Positions 21,661-35,138 of a stretch of 64,000 nucleotides of DNA are shown in pieces. The notes beneath the pieces are model-generated. The model worked only from the letters and a program-made list of their open reading frames with translations, was not told the origin of the DNA and made no database searches. The DNA is taken from the NCBI RefSeq assembly GCF_050908995.1, contig NC_135120.1, positions 7,081,433 through 7,145,432 on the forward strand. Reading direction: 5' to 3'. The DNA comes from Andrena cerasifolii (taxonomy: Eukaryota; Arthropoda; Insecta; Hymenoptera; Andrenidae). The translations under genes were made by a program, and so were the position numbers. Position 1 is the first letter of the stretch; every line of letters begins with the position of its first letter.

Positions 21661-21689
21661 ATAGAAACGATTTTATTTGTATTGGCAAA

Positions 21690-22555
21690 GAAATCTACCA
21701 CCGCGGGAACGGTGGCGCTAGTGTACCATAACAAATATGGACGACGCAAGTATACCTTTTACCACAGTGTAATAGATAGGTGTTCCGACTCTGTACCTTT
21801 TATCCCAGCCATTTTGTGTGCCGATTTCTATTTAGTTCCCCTGGCCGCCGCGAGAGGCGTCGTGACTTAGAAGCCATATACATATGTGTTAATGAGATTG
21901 CAGTATTAGAGGTTTTAATGGTATTACTGGGCTTGCCAGAAAAAATCCTACGCGTAATGGAGGGGGAACATGCCACGCATGCGCGTGATGACGCTGTCAT
22001 TTGACTGAACCTTGGCGTCGATTTGTTTGACGTCAAGGGGTCATCATGCGCATGCGTGGCGTGTTCCCCTTCCACTACGAGTAGGAATTCCATACCCGGC
22101 CTGTATATATATGTAAATGCCTTTACAACAGCCACGAAATCTGCCGGCCGCCAGAAGAACTAAGATGAAAAAATCACACATTCTGGATAGGAGTCGGAAC
22201 ACCTGTCTATTACACCGTGCCTTTTACTATATGTTTATATGGATCCAGTAGTATAAAAGTTTATTTCAGAGTTATTTCTTGCAGTAAAAATGTTGACAAT
22301 GCATTTAGACACAATTTTGGAATATGTAAAAGTGTATGTAATGTGAACAATTTTAGTTGCTCCACTTCTTGACACTTTTATGAAAATTTAAATTGAGATT
22401 ATTTTTCATTGTAACGTTACAATTTGTTACACAGCATTTATTTCTGCATACAGTTCGTCGATACTGTGAAAATTGGTAGACCGCAATAAATTGTATACTT
22501 GCGTCAGCCATTACTACTAGTTCGCGTACCGACCGCTAGTGTCGCATACTAATCT
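21690..22555. mobile_element. Probable compound foldback element
   Basis: GTAATAGATAGGTGTTCCGAC (about 21769) is repeated inverted near 22192-22220. An outer segment (GACGACGCAAGTATAC) has an inverted partner at about 22495. A tight hairpin lies at about 21962-22072 around the ATGCCACGCATGCGCGTGATG arms. Boundaries are approximate. Confidence 0.55.
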
Positions 22556-23572
22556 TCTACTCCCAATAAGGTCTTGTCTGCATTTTTTCTGTTTTTGTTA
22601 TAACATCAAAGCTCAAGTTTGCTTATCCGTTTTAATGTCGTCTGATTCATTTTTTTTTCTTCAAATTTTCCAATTAAATACACTTCAATACGTAAAATGA
22701 CAATGGCAGAAAAAACTCTAACAGAGATTTCACATAAACTTGGAAATATTATTCATGTCTATCATTTCTGTCACTTAATTCTGTTTTTACACGATTTTGA
22801 GTAAACATATTCCAGAAAAAAATTATATTCTCTTTTTGCACGATGTGTTTGGATTTAATACGGTCCGATAAATTTGCCTTTTCAAAAATCATCACTTAAT
22901 TTTAATTCCGAGGAAAAATATTCCTACTCGTTTTTCTAGGAAATTGCTTTCAATTTTAAAAAATGATCAGGATTGGCATTTAAAGCTGCTACACATTTTC
23001 AAATAAACGATTAGTCTGTTTTTTACGACTTATTTGAACGTGTGTAGCGACAGTGGCTTCCATTCCGACTTTATCTCGTAAGTGACGCAGTCAGAAAAAA
23101 TTGACTTCGAAATTTCTCGATTTGTTTGTATGATTGCGGTCGGGAATACAATCCTCCATTTTTTCATACGCACGATATCTCTCTTTAGACGGTTTTTTTA
23201 CATGAAATTTTCGGGAACGTATCTTTCGTGTAAAAACAGGATTAAGTGTGCTCGAAAATCTTTGAAAATCAGAAGCTCGAAGTTATTTAAAAACGCGACT
23301 TTTGTAATCCATAAACAATTCATTATTTCACGTGTGGAAGAACATGATTGATATAGAAACATTTTTAGCGATCAAAAACACAGAACACATCAACAATGGT
23401 ATCTGCTAGGTATCATGAAGCTGTTTCGAAAATAATTACGGTAATGAGATTTATAATATCCCTACTTTAACCCTGTAAGAGAAAATATCAAAATTCATAT
23501 TCATAAAAACAGGATTAAAAAAGTACTGTTATCCGCATATATGTATGTACATATTATTATTCATATGCATTG
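22556..23572. other. Intergenic, nothing recognised
   Basis: AT-rich DNA with no clear exon, repeat ends or RNA gene. An 89-codon plus frame (23082-23351) has no recognisable motif. Confidence 0.5.
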
Positions 23573-24687
23573 GGGTGCCACTTAATTACATAGTAAAAAA
23601 AAAATCAAATTTTCCGTGGGACCTCCTCTAATTTTGTTTCATTTTGATCTAATATAGTGATGTGTAAAGATTCAGCTTTATTCGAATAACATTAAACCGT
23701 GGCAATTTGAACTTTAACTTTAAAAAATTACAAAGAAATCTTGCAAACAACAAAAATGAAGGAATGCAATAGCAACTCCCGCTATTCCACTTTACTTTTA
23801 TTGTTTCACAGAATTGTCGTTATCTGTAACGATTAAAAAAAATCCTAAGTGACTGACTGACTCATCAATGCCTAGCTCAAACCGTGTAACCTAGGAACGT
23901 GAAAGGAAGGTACATTATTTTCATGACGTAGGCGCCCACTAAAGAAAGATTTTTGGAAATTCCACCCCCAAGCGGGTGAAAAGGGTAAAATCTATTTTCA
24001 CGGACTCCCTACTATATTTCTTAGCCCCGATTAGATATCATCTTGGGTCTTACTCACAAAGATTACCAACGCAAATGCCTAAAAACCAATTTCAGGATTT
24101 TTCCCTAACCAATCCCTATGGGGGTGAAAAAGGGTGAAATGTATTTTCACGGATTCCTCAAAATCTCTTAGGCCCGATTAGATATCAACTTGATTTTTAC
24201 TTCGAAAGGTTACCCACATGAATGCCTAAACACCAATTTCAGGATTTTGCCTTAATAAACCCCTAAGGGGGTGCAAAAGGGTGGGAAAAGGGGTGCAATG
24301 TGTTTTCACGGGGTCTTAATATCTCTTGGGCCCAAAGCGAAGCGCGGGTGTATTTTGGTAGTCAGTTATAAGCGCGGTATAATAAAACAGTAAAACTATA
24401 TACTTGACTTTGATATGTCACGGAATTGTGATTAATTTTTTTAATTCAATAAGTTAGAATATAAGTATGTAGGATTTGGAAGACAGTTGGGACATTTGAA
24501 ATAAGATAAATCCTTCGATAAAAATTTGAAAAGGCAATTTTCTGTTAATTTCCACGTGTTGTCGCCACGGGATAATATTATCTGAAAAAGCTGGGATTTG
24601 GTGTAGCGCAATTTTAAATCGAAAGGAACAAAACTAGGGGGAGGGGGTCTCCTTTCAAAATCAAAAATCAGAAAATAAGTGGCACCC
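23573..24687. mobile_element. MITE-like element containing a Helitron-like insert
   Basis: The outer ends GGGGTGCCACTTA and TAAGTGGCACCC are inverted. Inside, about 23843-24361 begins TCCTAAGTGACTGACTGACT and ends near AAGCGAAGCGCGGGTG plus GGTAG. Two blocks carrying AGGGTGAAATGTATTTTCACGG-like text are internally repeated. The 3' end lacks the standard CTAG, so the Helitron call is tentative. Confidence 0.6.
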
Positions 24688-25137
24688 TAAAATATATACG
24701 GGTGCACTTCCAGCTAAAAGTATAAGACTCACAATCAGTCTTACTAGACACGCAGAATATCAGAATACATACTGGAGTCTGCATAGTGAATAAAAAAAGC
24801 TAAGAAAGAAACAACTTTACAATATACTTTAACAAGAAGATAACAGAACATGTGCAAAACCAGAATTATTTACTGTATTTTGGGAGATTTAAAAACATTC
24901 TCCGAGTCTTTCACTTATTATTAGCTATTTGAAACTTTATGTAAGACTAATCTTTTCCAGGCGGAACTTTTTTTTCTGTTTAATGAGAAACTCTACGCAA
25001 AATAGAGTAGTAGATTGTGTTAAATAACGAGATTCAATTGTAAAGCATTTCAAAATTTTGGAGTGACGGGGTAAAATGTTTAGGTAGATTTAGATGTACT
25101 GTAATCAATGCAGTTACTTTTATTTGATACGATACAT

Positions 25138-25342
25138 CAGTGGCGCACCCAGAGGGGGGGGGGAGCAAGGGGTAATTCTCCAAAGAAAAAGGAAAAAGGA
25201 AATTAATGTAACCACGTCTGAAGTAAAAAGAAAGGAAAACTGAATTTTATTTTATAAATAAATTTTTATAATCACTTAATGAAAAATATTTGTATCCGCT
25301 TAACTCGGCTCCCCCCAAGATTAAATCCTGAGCGTATCACTG
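25138..25342. mobile_element. hAT-like MITE
   Basis: CAGTGGCGCACCCAGAGG at the left and GAGCGTATCACTG at the right are imperfect inverted ends. The flanks CGATACAT and CAATACAT match at 7 of 8 bases. Confidence 0.75.
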
Positions 25343-25497
25343 CAATACATAAACAATATATTATTCTCTTTAAATACTGTACAAATTAAAATGGTTCCAA
25401 AAAACAATTCGACTTCGGAGAGTTGCCAACAGTAATTTTAGTAATGGAAGCAAACCCCACCCATTTCTTTGGTTAATATCGTGAACACTCAAAAATG

Positions 25498-27860
25498 AGT
25501 AGGGGTGAGTAGGGTAAAATGGAACGCTTAACTTTGGAGGGTGATAACATAAATTCGAAAGGAAAATGGACACGGGACTTCAACAGGAATTTTAAGTGGA
25601 CCTTAGACTATAAGAAAATCAGAGCATTTGTTATGAAAAATATTTGGCAATAAAGGAAAATGTGATTTACCGGAGGTATTGAAATTTTCGCCTCGCTCAA
25701 GTGGTAGGGTAAAGCGGAACAACCACTTGAAGATCATGTAAACGTACAAAATCTTTATTTTTATGGTTTAAAAAGTATTCATTTATGTGAAGAAACTATA
25801 AATATATGTTGTAGGTAAAACTATTACAAATAAAATATAACATAAATATATTATACACATAAGAAAAAATATTTTAACAGATAACATAAAAATTACTGAA
25901 AATAATCAAATACACATGGAATTTTTACATAAATAATGAATATCAACACGTGCATAGGAGAATTTTTTAGTTTTAGTGCATTTTAAATAAAATTATTTAA
26001 CTTAAAATTTTTTGTTATATATTTTTTTTATTATTTACTTTTTAGTGGCTAAGTTTTAAGTTCTTATTTGTGGTTACAGGCTGATTTCAAGTCGTTTGGA
26101 TTTGTGGTTATGGGTTATATTTATTGACGACTGGGCAATTTCTTTGCCCCTCCCGGTCTTTTTTCTCATAATTTTCTATTGTCATCATAACTACGCACGC
26201 CTGCAAAGTTTCAAGACAACTGAATTGGTGGAAGTACATTTTGGTCTGTAAGATTCAATAGCCGTTTCTTACAGATTTTTGTACACTGAAAACGAACCCG
26301 CAACCCGTTTGTCGCCATCACTCTCAGTTTTTGAGAAATTCGATTTTGAAAAAAAAACTGCAAATTTTCAACTTTGAACATCTTTTGCGTCAAAACAGTA
26401 ATAGTTACTCCCGAATACAGCAATATAAGTTATTGGTGCATTATGAACATTTGAATAGGTTTAAACAACGATCAAAGGGAAAAGAACACTCGAAATACAC
26501 ACACTTTTGCAGATATCTTTAAATTTATTTCCAAAACTAAGGGTCTAGGAGAAAATCTGACTACTCCACGCGACGCGGCAGACATTTTTCCTTCGGAAAG
26601 CATCAACAGAAGTGTTAAGACACATTTTGTTTTCAATACAGAAGCGAAATAGTTTGACAAAACGTGCGGCGCCGACAGTGGTAGTCAACGGCGGCGCGCG
26701 ATACACTGCCTCTCAGCGACACAATCGCTTAATGCGCGTGACTACCACTGTCGACAGCGCACGTTTTACCAAACTATTTCGCTTCTGTATTGAAAACAAA
26801 ACGTGACTTACCACTTCTGTTGGTGGTTTCCGAAAGAAAATTTTCTGCTGCATCGCGTGGCGTAGTTAAATTTTCTCCTAGACCCTTAGTTTTTAAAATA
26901 TATAGCAAAATATCTGCAAAAATTGGTGCATTTCGGGTGTCGTTTTCCCTTTGATCGTTGTTTAAACATATTTAAATGCTTATAATTCAATAATAACTTA
27001 TATCGTTGTGTTCGCGAGGGTTCATAGAATAATTTGACAGACCATGCAACCGAATAATTAACTATTATTGCTTGAACACAAAACATGTTCAAAGTTGAAA
27101 ATTTGCATTTTTTTCAAAATCGAATTTCTCGGAAACTGAGGGTAATAGCGATAAACGGTTTGCGGATTCGTTTTCAGCGCACAAAAATCTATTAGAAACG
27201 GCTAATAAATGTTACAAAACAAAAAAAAAGTTTAATTTTGTTCGACAGTGTAGGTGTTCCGTTTTGCCGCACGGAAAAGTGTTCTGTTTTGCCCCACACG
27301 CGGTAATTTAGTAAACATTTAATATTTAGACTTCAGTGTGAGGTAAAGAATTGGGCAAAACGTAAAAATGTAGCATTAGGATTATAGAATCCAACGATGT
27401 TTTTGCTGTTATAAATTTTCCAAATACAAGTGAAAAAAGTGGTCGAAACTACAACACAATATCGAGACTTCGATACCGTAAATGTTTACAACACTGTTAA
27501 TCAGGGTTGCGAGGCGGTTCAGTACGCCGTACTGGCATGTATGCCGTCACTTGGCTTGGATTGGCTCAGCGTTGGTATGACGTCACGGCGTGACCAACCA
27601 AATATAAGTGTTCCCCTTCTCCTACACCGTACGGCCAAAGTGAAGATATGTATGACGTCATACCGCCATTTATTCAGTACGCCTGGCAACCCTGCTGTTA
27701 ATCGAAGACGTGTGCACGGGTCTATTGTCTGTCACGAAATGCTATAAGGACCGTTTGGTCCCATGTCACGTGATACTAACTCATTCGCAGCTCTCATCTA
27801 AGAGAAACATTGATGTTCCGTTTTACCCACCCGTTCCGCTTTACCCTACTCTCCTCTACT
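25498..27860. mobile_element. About 2.4-kb giant foldback element
   Basis: The outer ends AGTAGGGGTGAGTAGGGTAA and the inverse of GTTCCGCTTTACCCTACTCT pair. The interior from about 26200 to 27215 is one long palindrome with arms near 500 bp. Its centre (about 26625-26800) is almost perfect around TTTCAATACAGAAGCGAAAT. A hAT-like MITE is inserted in the right side (27502-27694). No transposase was seen. Confidence 0.75.
27502..27694. mobile_element. hAT-like MITE nested in the foldback
   Basis: CAGGGTTGCGAGGCGG at the left and GCCTGGCAACCCTG at the right form the ends. CTGTTAAT is duplicated exactly on both sides. A copy in opposite orientation lies at 37391-37576. Confidence 0.88.
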
Positions 27861-28173
27861 ACTATTTTTGTTGGAATATTAATTTCTAAAGGAAGAAGGG
27901 ATAGATATTAAATTGATATTCGTGAACACGTATTAAACTAGCTTTTAATACTATATAATCACATGTAATGTTTCGGGTGAACAATAATTGTGAAATACGA
28001 TATTGTTTATTAAATCTTATTTTTTATTTACGGTACTATCAACAAGGCGCTTTCAATATCTCAAACAAATATATTTCTTCAGGAATACTGTAAAAAGCTG
28101 TTGGCACAAAGACTTCATCTATTAAAATATGAATTCAAAACAATTTCGAAATGAACTCAACTATCATATAGCT

Positions 28174-28415
28174 CAGGAGTGTCGAACTTCCCCACTCCGA
28201 GAGCCGCACGAGTCGGGCCCCCGGTCAGCCGGGTCCCCCACTTATTTTTCTCCAGACGTTGCACCGGATCCGGCAGGGAGAGAGTGCGGGAACCGGAGGA
28301 GAAATTCATCAGAGTGAAGTAGGTGTGGAGGGGGCCGTTCTCCTACGGCTCTACGGAGCAGGCGAAGAGGAGAGGGAGCCACTGCGGCTCGCGAGCCGCT
28401 AGTTCGACACCCCTG
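28174..28415. mobile_element. hAT-like MITE
   Basis: CAGGAGTGTCGAACT and AGTTCGACACCCCTG are inverted ends. ATATAGCT is duplicated exactly at 28166-28173 and 28416-28423. The interior is GC-rich and hairpin-like. Confidence 0.88.
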
Positions 28416-28423
28416 ATATAGCT

Positions 28424-29068
28424 GTATCTAGATTGAACACCTGGTATATTTCGTACTTTTGGCTGGTTGTGTATACTTAGCGTTAGTGGCACCCCTTTCC
28501 CTGCAAACATTGTGTTCAACTTAGTCGTCTATTTTTAAAGAGAACTTAACTTTAATACCCTATTTTAAGGTAGACATTGAAACTGTTACTTTAGTTCGAG
28601 TGCGACCAAAGAAATGAATACAGTTGCGTTGTGTCGTGGCCCAGTATTCTCGCGACGTCTGGATATTCGATCTGTTTCAGAAAATTAAAAACTTACCTTA
28701 CCCCGGATGTGTTGGCGACAGAAAAAGTTTCAAGTACAAACGGTGTGATGTACGCAATAAACATACCAAAACTTGTTTTAAATTCCTATGGAATGTACGC
28801 TACGCCAACCGACAGGAATGAACCACGAATAAAATGAAGCGAAAAAGAAGTTCGTTCGGTTTAAAAAAAAAAATCGCGAATCAAAAATGCGGAATGAGTT
28901 TTAATTTTTAGAGAAACATTTAGCGAATGAGGATAGCAGAATTCAATGATAATGCGTATTAGGTGCGACAATAAAAGTCAATTTTAAAAACGAAACGTTG
29001 TAATTTATTGTTATGTACATGTGATGTGTATGAAAATAAATTTAACCTTGAATTGGTTGAAGAATATT
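28424..29068. other. Intergenic, nothing recognised
   Basis: Two overlapping short plus frames (28624-28837) have no recognisable motif or splice context. Confidence 0.5.
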
Positions 29069-29436
29069 ATACAGGGTGTTCGGCAGCAAATAGTAGAACC
29101 TGAAATGCGGCGATTCTACATGAGAAAATAAGATCAAATTAAGAGTAACAAAATTGCGTTGGTGGCTTCGTTCCTTAGTTATTAATGTTTAAAAATTCCG
29201 GTGAAAAACGCCTGAAGTATGGCAATTCGGCAATCAGCGGCTCGCGTTGCGTAGACCAGTAGCGCCGCGTACAGTCACCGCCTGAAAGCTGCGCTACCCA
29301 TGAGTCTCTGTTTTTTAATTAATAACTGAAAAACAAAGCCTCCATTGCAATTTCGTTACTCTTGACTTTCGTCTCATTTTGTCACGTAGAATCACAAATT
29401 TCATTGTCTGATATCTTTTGCCGAACACCTCGTATA
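29069..29436. mobile_element. MITE with TACAGGGTGTTCGGC ends
   Basis: TACAGGGTGTTCGGCAGCAA at the left matches TGCCGAACACCTCGTATA at the right in inverted orientation. A related copy begins at about 37197 and is itself interrupted by another MITE. Confidence 0.75.
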
Positions 29437-29713
29437 TGACTTGAATCTATAAATTTAAATTCCTTTAATTCGGTTACGACCAAGCATAGCAGTCTCATTT
29501 TATTGGTAAGAAAAAATTGGTGCAGCGGAAGTTAAACAGATTGTAGAACCTGTTACGTAAATCTAGCGTAAGCAAAATTTATTTTAATGTCAACTCTAAT
29601 AAATCAATTTTTATTATAATAATCTGTTGTCCAAAAATTTCAGTACAGACATTATTCTCGGCATTTTAATATTGTATATACATGAGCACATATGAAATAA
29701 ATTGCCAAATATA

Positions 29714-30108
29714 CAGGGTAATTCATAAATGCATGTCAATGTGCGAAGTGGCCGCTTCGTGCCTCAACACAGGCTACTGCACGCCGCAGCATTGAGTTCC
29801 ATACTCGTCCGAAAATACCAGGTGTTCTTGGAATAGTCTCAAATCCATTTTGTATCCTTTCTCGCAAATCGTGTACATTATACACTTGCCTTTAATAAAC
29901 AATTGTTCTTGAATGGTCCCAAAAGTAAAAGTCTAATGGGGTGGTTAATTAAAGAACATTTTCATTTGTGGATTAAAATCATCCATAACTCGCAAACTAA
30001 GGTATATAGAACACTATATGTCATGAGAATGTTGATATGACGTTTTTACTTATATTAGCGTATGGATTTACCCCCTGAAGTATTGACATGCATTTATGAA
30101 TCACCCTG
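29714..30108. mobile_element. MITE with TA flanks
   Basis: CAGGGTAATTCATAAATGCA and its inverse (TGCATTTATGAATCACCCTG) form the ends, each flanked by TA. Confidence 0.82.
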
Positions 30109-30302
30109 TATATGTAGATCTAATAATGAGTGTACGTTACAGATTTCCGTTACTTCCAATATGTGTCTAATTCCCGTGTAACCAACTACCGAAGGCTGTC
30201 TTTACTGCACAGGTGCTTTCTCAAATATTTTGCCAACAGATAATACGCGCTTATGGTATTGATAATTTTGACTAGAATTTTTACACTCAATAGCGTTGCA
30301 AC

Positions 30303-30952
30303 ATGGGTTTATCGGTTTGATTAAAACCGGGTTTAAAAACCGGTTTTTATTTAGAATTTGTAAAAATCGAAAACCGGTTTTTAAATTTAAAAACCGGTTT
30401 TATATACTGGAATTAATATGCAGAAATGATTGAATTATTTAATTAAAATCGTTAAAAATTTTACTTGAAATCAACTTGGACACAAGCATATTGTAGTAGG
30501 TAACAATTTACTGTAAAACTAATCATCATGAGTTCAAATTTTCAGAAAAAAATACTAAATGGAATAAAGATTTATAATTTGGAACCAACTTTCAAAAATT
30601 TAATTATTTTAGATTTTTTCATTTTATTTTGTATGCTGTCTATTTTATTGTTATATTTTTGTAGATCCGTAAATATTAAATGAACTCAAAAATTGTATGT
30701 GTTGTTACCAATTCTGGTTACTTTAATTTTTTTTATTTGGTTTTGTATAGATAGAGTATATTTTATTTTTTTATATTTTTGTAATTCCATAATATTAAGG
30801 AAACTGAACGTTTTAAAAATAAGTACAAATATTTATTTACTATTTTAATTATATTTTTTTGTGAAAAATGGAAAACCGGTTTAACCGATTTTTCGGGAAT
30901 AATGGAATTCGAAAACCGATTTCTTCAAAAGTCGACTTTTGTATAAACCCTA
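30303..30952. mobile_element. hAT-like MITE rich in AACCGGTT motifs
   Basis: GTTGCAAC and GTTTCAAC (7 of 8) flank a 650-bp stretch with ends ATGGGTTTATCGG and TATAAACCCTA. AAAACCGGTTTT-type palindromes cluster near both ends (30330-30410, 30870-30930). Confidence 0.7.
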
Positions 30953-33020
30953 GTTTCAACAATTCCATGACGTGATTACTATCCTATTTTTTAAAACGAT
31001 TTTTTCCACGCTCTGTATATTAAAAAAATATTGAATTTAATGACTGTGAAGGACTCAAATCGTTGATTGCAGTAAGAAACAAATCACTTTTTTCCGATAT
31101 TGCAAAGAATAAGTATGTGTATTAAACGAGAGGATTATAAACAAGCGAAGAAACGAAGATTAATAAAGTAGAAGACGCGGAGAGTATAATAAAACAAAAG
31201 AACAGAGAGTACTAGGGAAGTAGGGGAAAAGAAGATGCTAATGCAGCAAAAACCAAGTGGGAAATAGGGAAGAGGAAGAAGAGGTAAGATAAAGTAGAAA
31301 AATAGGAGAGAGTGAGAAAGAAGAAGACGAGTGGGTGAGGGGGGGGGGTAAAAGAGAACAAGAAGAGAAACAAGTAAGTGTGAGTAATAAAGAAGGAGGG
31401 AACAAGAATATGATCAGAAGAAATATAAAGAACAAGAAGAGGATAAAGGTAAGGAATCAGTAACAGAAATTTTTAATTCCGTGTAACTTAATACTTTTTC
31501 AGTCAGCACTCGACGACGCTCTGTCAAGTTCTGAAGTAAAACGTTTGTTGTTCCATTGAAGAAAATCGGAAATATCATCTCGACAAATATGCAAGACAGC
31601 CAAAAATTAACTCTTTCCTTACATTACCCCTTTAATAAGATGCAATGTTTGATCGAGATATCTTTTCAAGAACGAATAATTTACAAGTAACCAAGTCGTC
31701 TATGACATATTCCGTTCTACTAAATAAAAACACAAAGGAAGAGATGTCATTCTGTAAATACTGTACGTTTCCAAAAACATAGCATAGTTTGAAAACGGTG
31801 TTCCTCTTCAAAAAAATAAATCCAAAATTTGGAATAAATTTTTTTGTCTATGATATTTTTTATGACATACACAAATTGGTACTGCAAATAAAATCATATT
31901 TTTAAAGTATCTATCTGAAACAGTGTTGCGTACTCAGAACATCCGTGCGGAAGTTACACGAACTCGACTATAGTTGACGCAAAATGAATTGGCCCCTCAG
32001 GACCATTGACGAAAGAACCCCACCATACTTTACCAATCTCTCGTTCCTTCAGTCCAAGTTTGTTTCATGCTCACTCCATCCTATTCCTTTTTTTAAAAAA
32101 AAAAATAGGAAGCTCAAGTCGTAAGAAGGAAATAAAGATATCAAGTCAACACTCCGACTATCTACCTACATCTACACGAAGAGTGTAAGAAAGTAAATGT
32201 AAGAGTAAAAGAAAAAAGTGTAAGTAACAGAGTTGGGTCATTTTGAATAATCGATAAAGAATAACAAATAAACCCCCAGGTATGTAAAAAATTATTCGAT
32301 ATACTCGAATAACTTCATTTTATTCGTAACTTTTATTCGAATATTATTCAAAGCAGAATTTATTTACAAAATTTTTTTCGAAATTTTTACGCCCTTCTGT
32401 GATTAATGGTACGAACAGAAGAAGATTCCTTTACAGTGGCATACACTTACAAGACTTCAAAGCCGTCTGCCTATGCGCCTGAAAGAGGCGAGATATATAT
32501 GTAACAAGGGTGTAAAAAAGGGGATTGCTTGTCACGTCATTCATAGTCAAGAAAGTAACCCTGGAGGGGCCAATTGTCCTTGCATCAAGTATATGTACTA
32601 ACAGTGGCAGAAAAGAGAAGAACACCAATTTTGTCAGCAGACCTTACTTTATTACGGAAAGATACGGAAATGGGTCGTTTACATACTAAATTATGAAAGA
32701 CGTTCTAGATCCCAGAGGTTTTTCATTGATATAAGGAGGGCTGCTGTAAATGAGATCTTAATAGAAATTAATCTGAAGTATATGGAATATTAAAGAACAT
32801 TTACCCTAATATGAAATGTGTGAGAACATTTGTTATGATATTCATATACTCCAAACGATAATCTCATTTTTTGGTCATTTTCGACCACAGCGGAAAAGAA
32901 AAATTTGTGCAAGACATTCATCTATTCTATGGGCCATTCCACAGGTCATTTCACGTTAAATCGATCACTATTCGCAGTCGATAGATATGTAAGTTTTTTA
33001 TGAAACTGAAATATGATGGA
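30953..33020. other. Intergenic, no gene recognised
   Basis: It holds an A/G-rich stretch at about 31140-31450, which opens a biased minus-strand frame, and a fragment at about 32228-32360 starting AGAGTTGGGTCATTTTGAAT that resembles the MITE at 63471-63811. AATTGGCCCCTC near 31989 recurs inverted near 32570, which may mark another element. Confidence 0.5.
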
Positions 33021-33263
33021 GTGTACACTGCATTCCACATTAGAGTTGCCATGCTCGACTCCCTACTTAACTGCCTATGTTTTACACCGTCGCACGGCCC
33101 TCTAGTCTCTCTGTTAACCGCGTTTGGGATGTACCAGTTGTTCCTTGGAAACCACCACGACCAATCGCGTGCGGTTCAAACCGTGGGTAATAGAGGGAGC
33201 TGCACAGATCGGTCGCAAACCGGTAGCGGCGTCGGTATGCTCTTATCTGGAATGCAGTGTACA
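33021..33263. mobile_element. Probable MITE
   Basis: GTGTACACTGCATTCCA at the left matches TGGAATGCAGTGTACAT at the right in inverted orientation. The interior arms pair partly. The open frames across it are not coding. Confidence 0.65.
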
Positions 33264-34708
33264 TGAAGTTAGGCAATATTTAAGTCATAATTTTGCTGGT
33301 TTTCAATTTTTTTAAGAAATACGTACCGATAAAGTTTGTAATTTTCCCTCATTTTTGCGAAACTGGGGTCTGTAAATGATTTTTTTTCTCGAAAATATAC
33401 ATCACACGACACTGGTTATTTTCCCAGTTTAATCAGAAAAGATTGGTCTTCCCGGAAAATGTACTTCCGGTACGAAAAGTCAATTTTGCAACGTAAAAAT
33501 TATAAACAAGTCCCTGTTTTCCAAATATTGCTTCAAGGTCACGGTTTTAAAAAATTTGAAAAAGTATGTCCAGCTTGCTCGAGACTTTCTGTATTAAATA
33601 AAATGTCCTGTAGGCTGGAGACTTCCAAATGGACTTTACAGCGAAATGTTAAAGATCGTGGTGTCGAATACTACTCGCACTGTACATTATTGAAATGAAG
33701 TTACTTATATCTCCAGAACAGCTTTACTAGCCCTCTCTGTATTAATTTAAGCAAAGACTGCAGTAAATAGTCGTTATATGTTCGCCAGAAATATTCGTGT
33801 ACGATCGTCGCCTCGCCCCACCAATTGGGGGGAACTCCCTCGGAACCAGTCAAGCGTGAAATGCGATGGGAGATAAAACAAGCCTACCCTGAGATAAGAC
33901 ACGAGCGTGCGTGCCGGCGCGGTCTGGCATTTAAAGACCACAGCCTTAATGACAAATTAAATGTTTAAGTTTTTCATTTTATTGTGGTGAAAATATTTTT
34001 AACATATTAATGAGGGTTTTCTGATGAAAATAAGACCAAACACGAGGTGATTTGGATCATATTGAGTCATTTTCATATTCGACTGTCGTTCATTCTATCT
34101 CATTCGCGCTCACTCTTTCTCACTCGCTGTCCTTTTTTTCTACGGCCGATTGCCGCGGTGGAACTGTTGCATGTAACGTAATGCTTTAATAAAAATATAT
34201 ACCATTTTCTATTTATTGCTGTTTTTATTTCGAAGGAGATTCAACATTTTAGAATTTTTATCGCTAGAGCACAATGTTCGTATCTAAATTGTACAATGAA
34301 AGGCATCGAAAGACGCCGGTAAATTTGTAGTAATTTCTGATTTCGCCTCGTTACAGTTACAATTTCGCCGTTGTGTACTTGCATTAGTAGCATGCCCGTT
34401 GAAAAAATGAAACTGTTACAGAACATACATATTAAGCCTAACAATAATTAACAATATTCGCTGTTTGAAGGAGAAATGAAAGGAATGCTATAATATACAA
34501 ATATATTGTATGTATGGAGGGTTCAGAAGCTAATCAGTGTAAATCCCAGTAGCATTAAAACCGAGATTTACAATGATTGTCCTTGGAATAATTTTACCTA
34601 AGTAGTAATTCCATGGTCAGTGCAAGTACCGCCATCTATTGCTTACGTATGAAACTAGTGACTTAATTGATTCATCGACTGAAAGTTTTAACAATAAAAA
34701 CGCTTTAA
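33264..34708. other. Intergenic, nothing recognised
   Basis: A GC-rich patch at about 33800-33920 (around CCCCACCAATTGGGG) stands out but was not identified. Short frames at 33459-33698 and 34241-34444 have no recognisable motif. Confidence 0.45.
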
Positions 34709-34846
34709 GGCCGGTATTCATAGTCGCTACTTATTCTTAAGCAAATGCTTAAGCATTCGGCATCCTTTATTAGCTACTAGGTTAGTAGAGGATGCCGCAT
34801 GCTTAAGCATTTGCTTAAGAATCAGTAGCGACTATGAACACCAGCC
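34709..34846. mobile_element. Short palindromic MITE, copy 2 of 3
   Basis: Same palindrome as 21523-21660, with a slightly degraded right end (CACCAGCC instead of TACCGGCC). Confidence 0.85.
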
Positions 34847-35138
34847 TAGAACTATGTAACTCATTTCCAGGGAAGGTTGGAAAGTTACACTCATTGGCTT
34901 CTACAGTGCTTGAATTTTTTCTCCTTACGATGTCTAAGTAGTGTGTATTACGTAACATAAGTTCCTTTGAAAAAGATATAAATAAAAAGAAGTTCTTTTA
35001 TACCACATCACGTTTAAAAGAAAAGTAAGCACACCATCATTTTGCATGTCAAAATTATATAACTATTTATACCTGAAAATTTTCAAGTATTAATAAAATT
35101 TTAAACACCCCTGTATAGTTTAATTATTGCGAGAAAGA

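Noticed and set aside
31238..31435. Minus-strand frame of mostly Ser, Leu and Phe
   Set aside because: It comes from a long A/G-rich tract on the plus strand and has no coding character.
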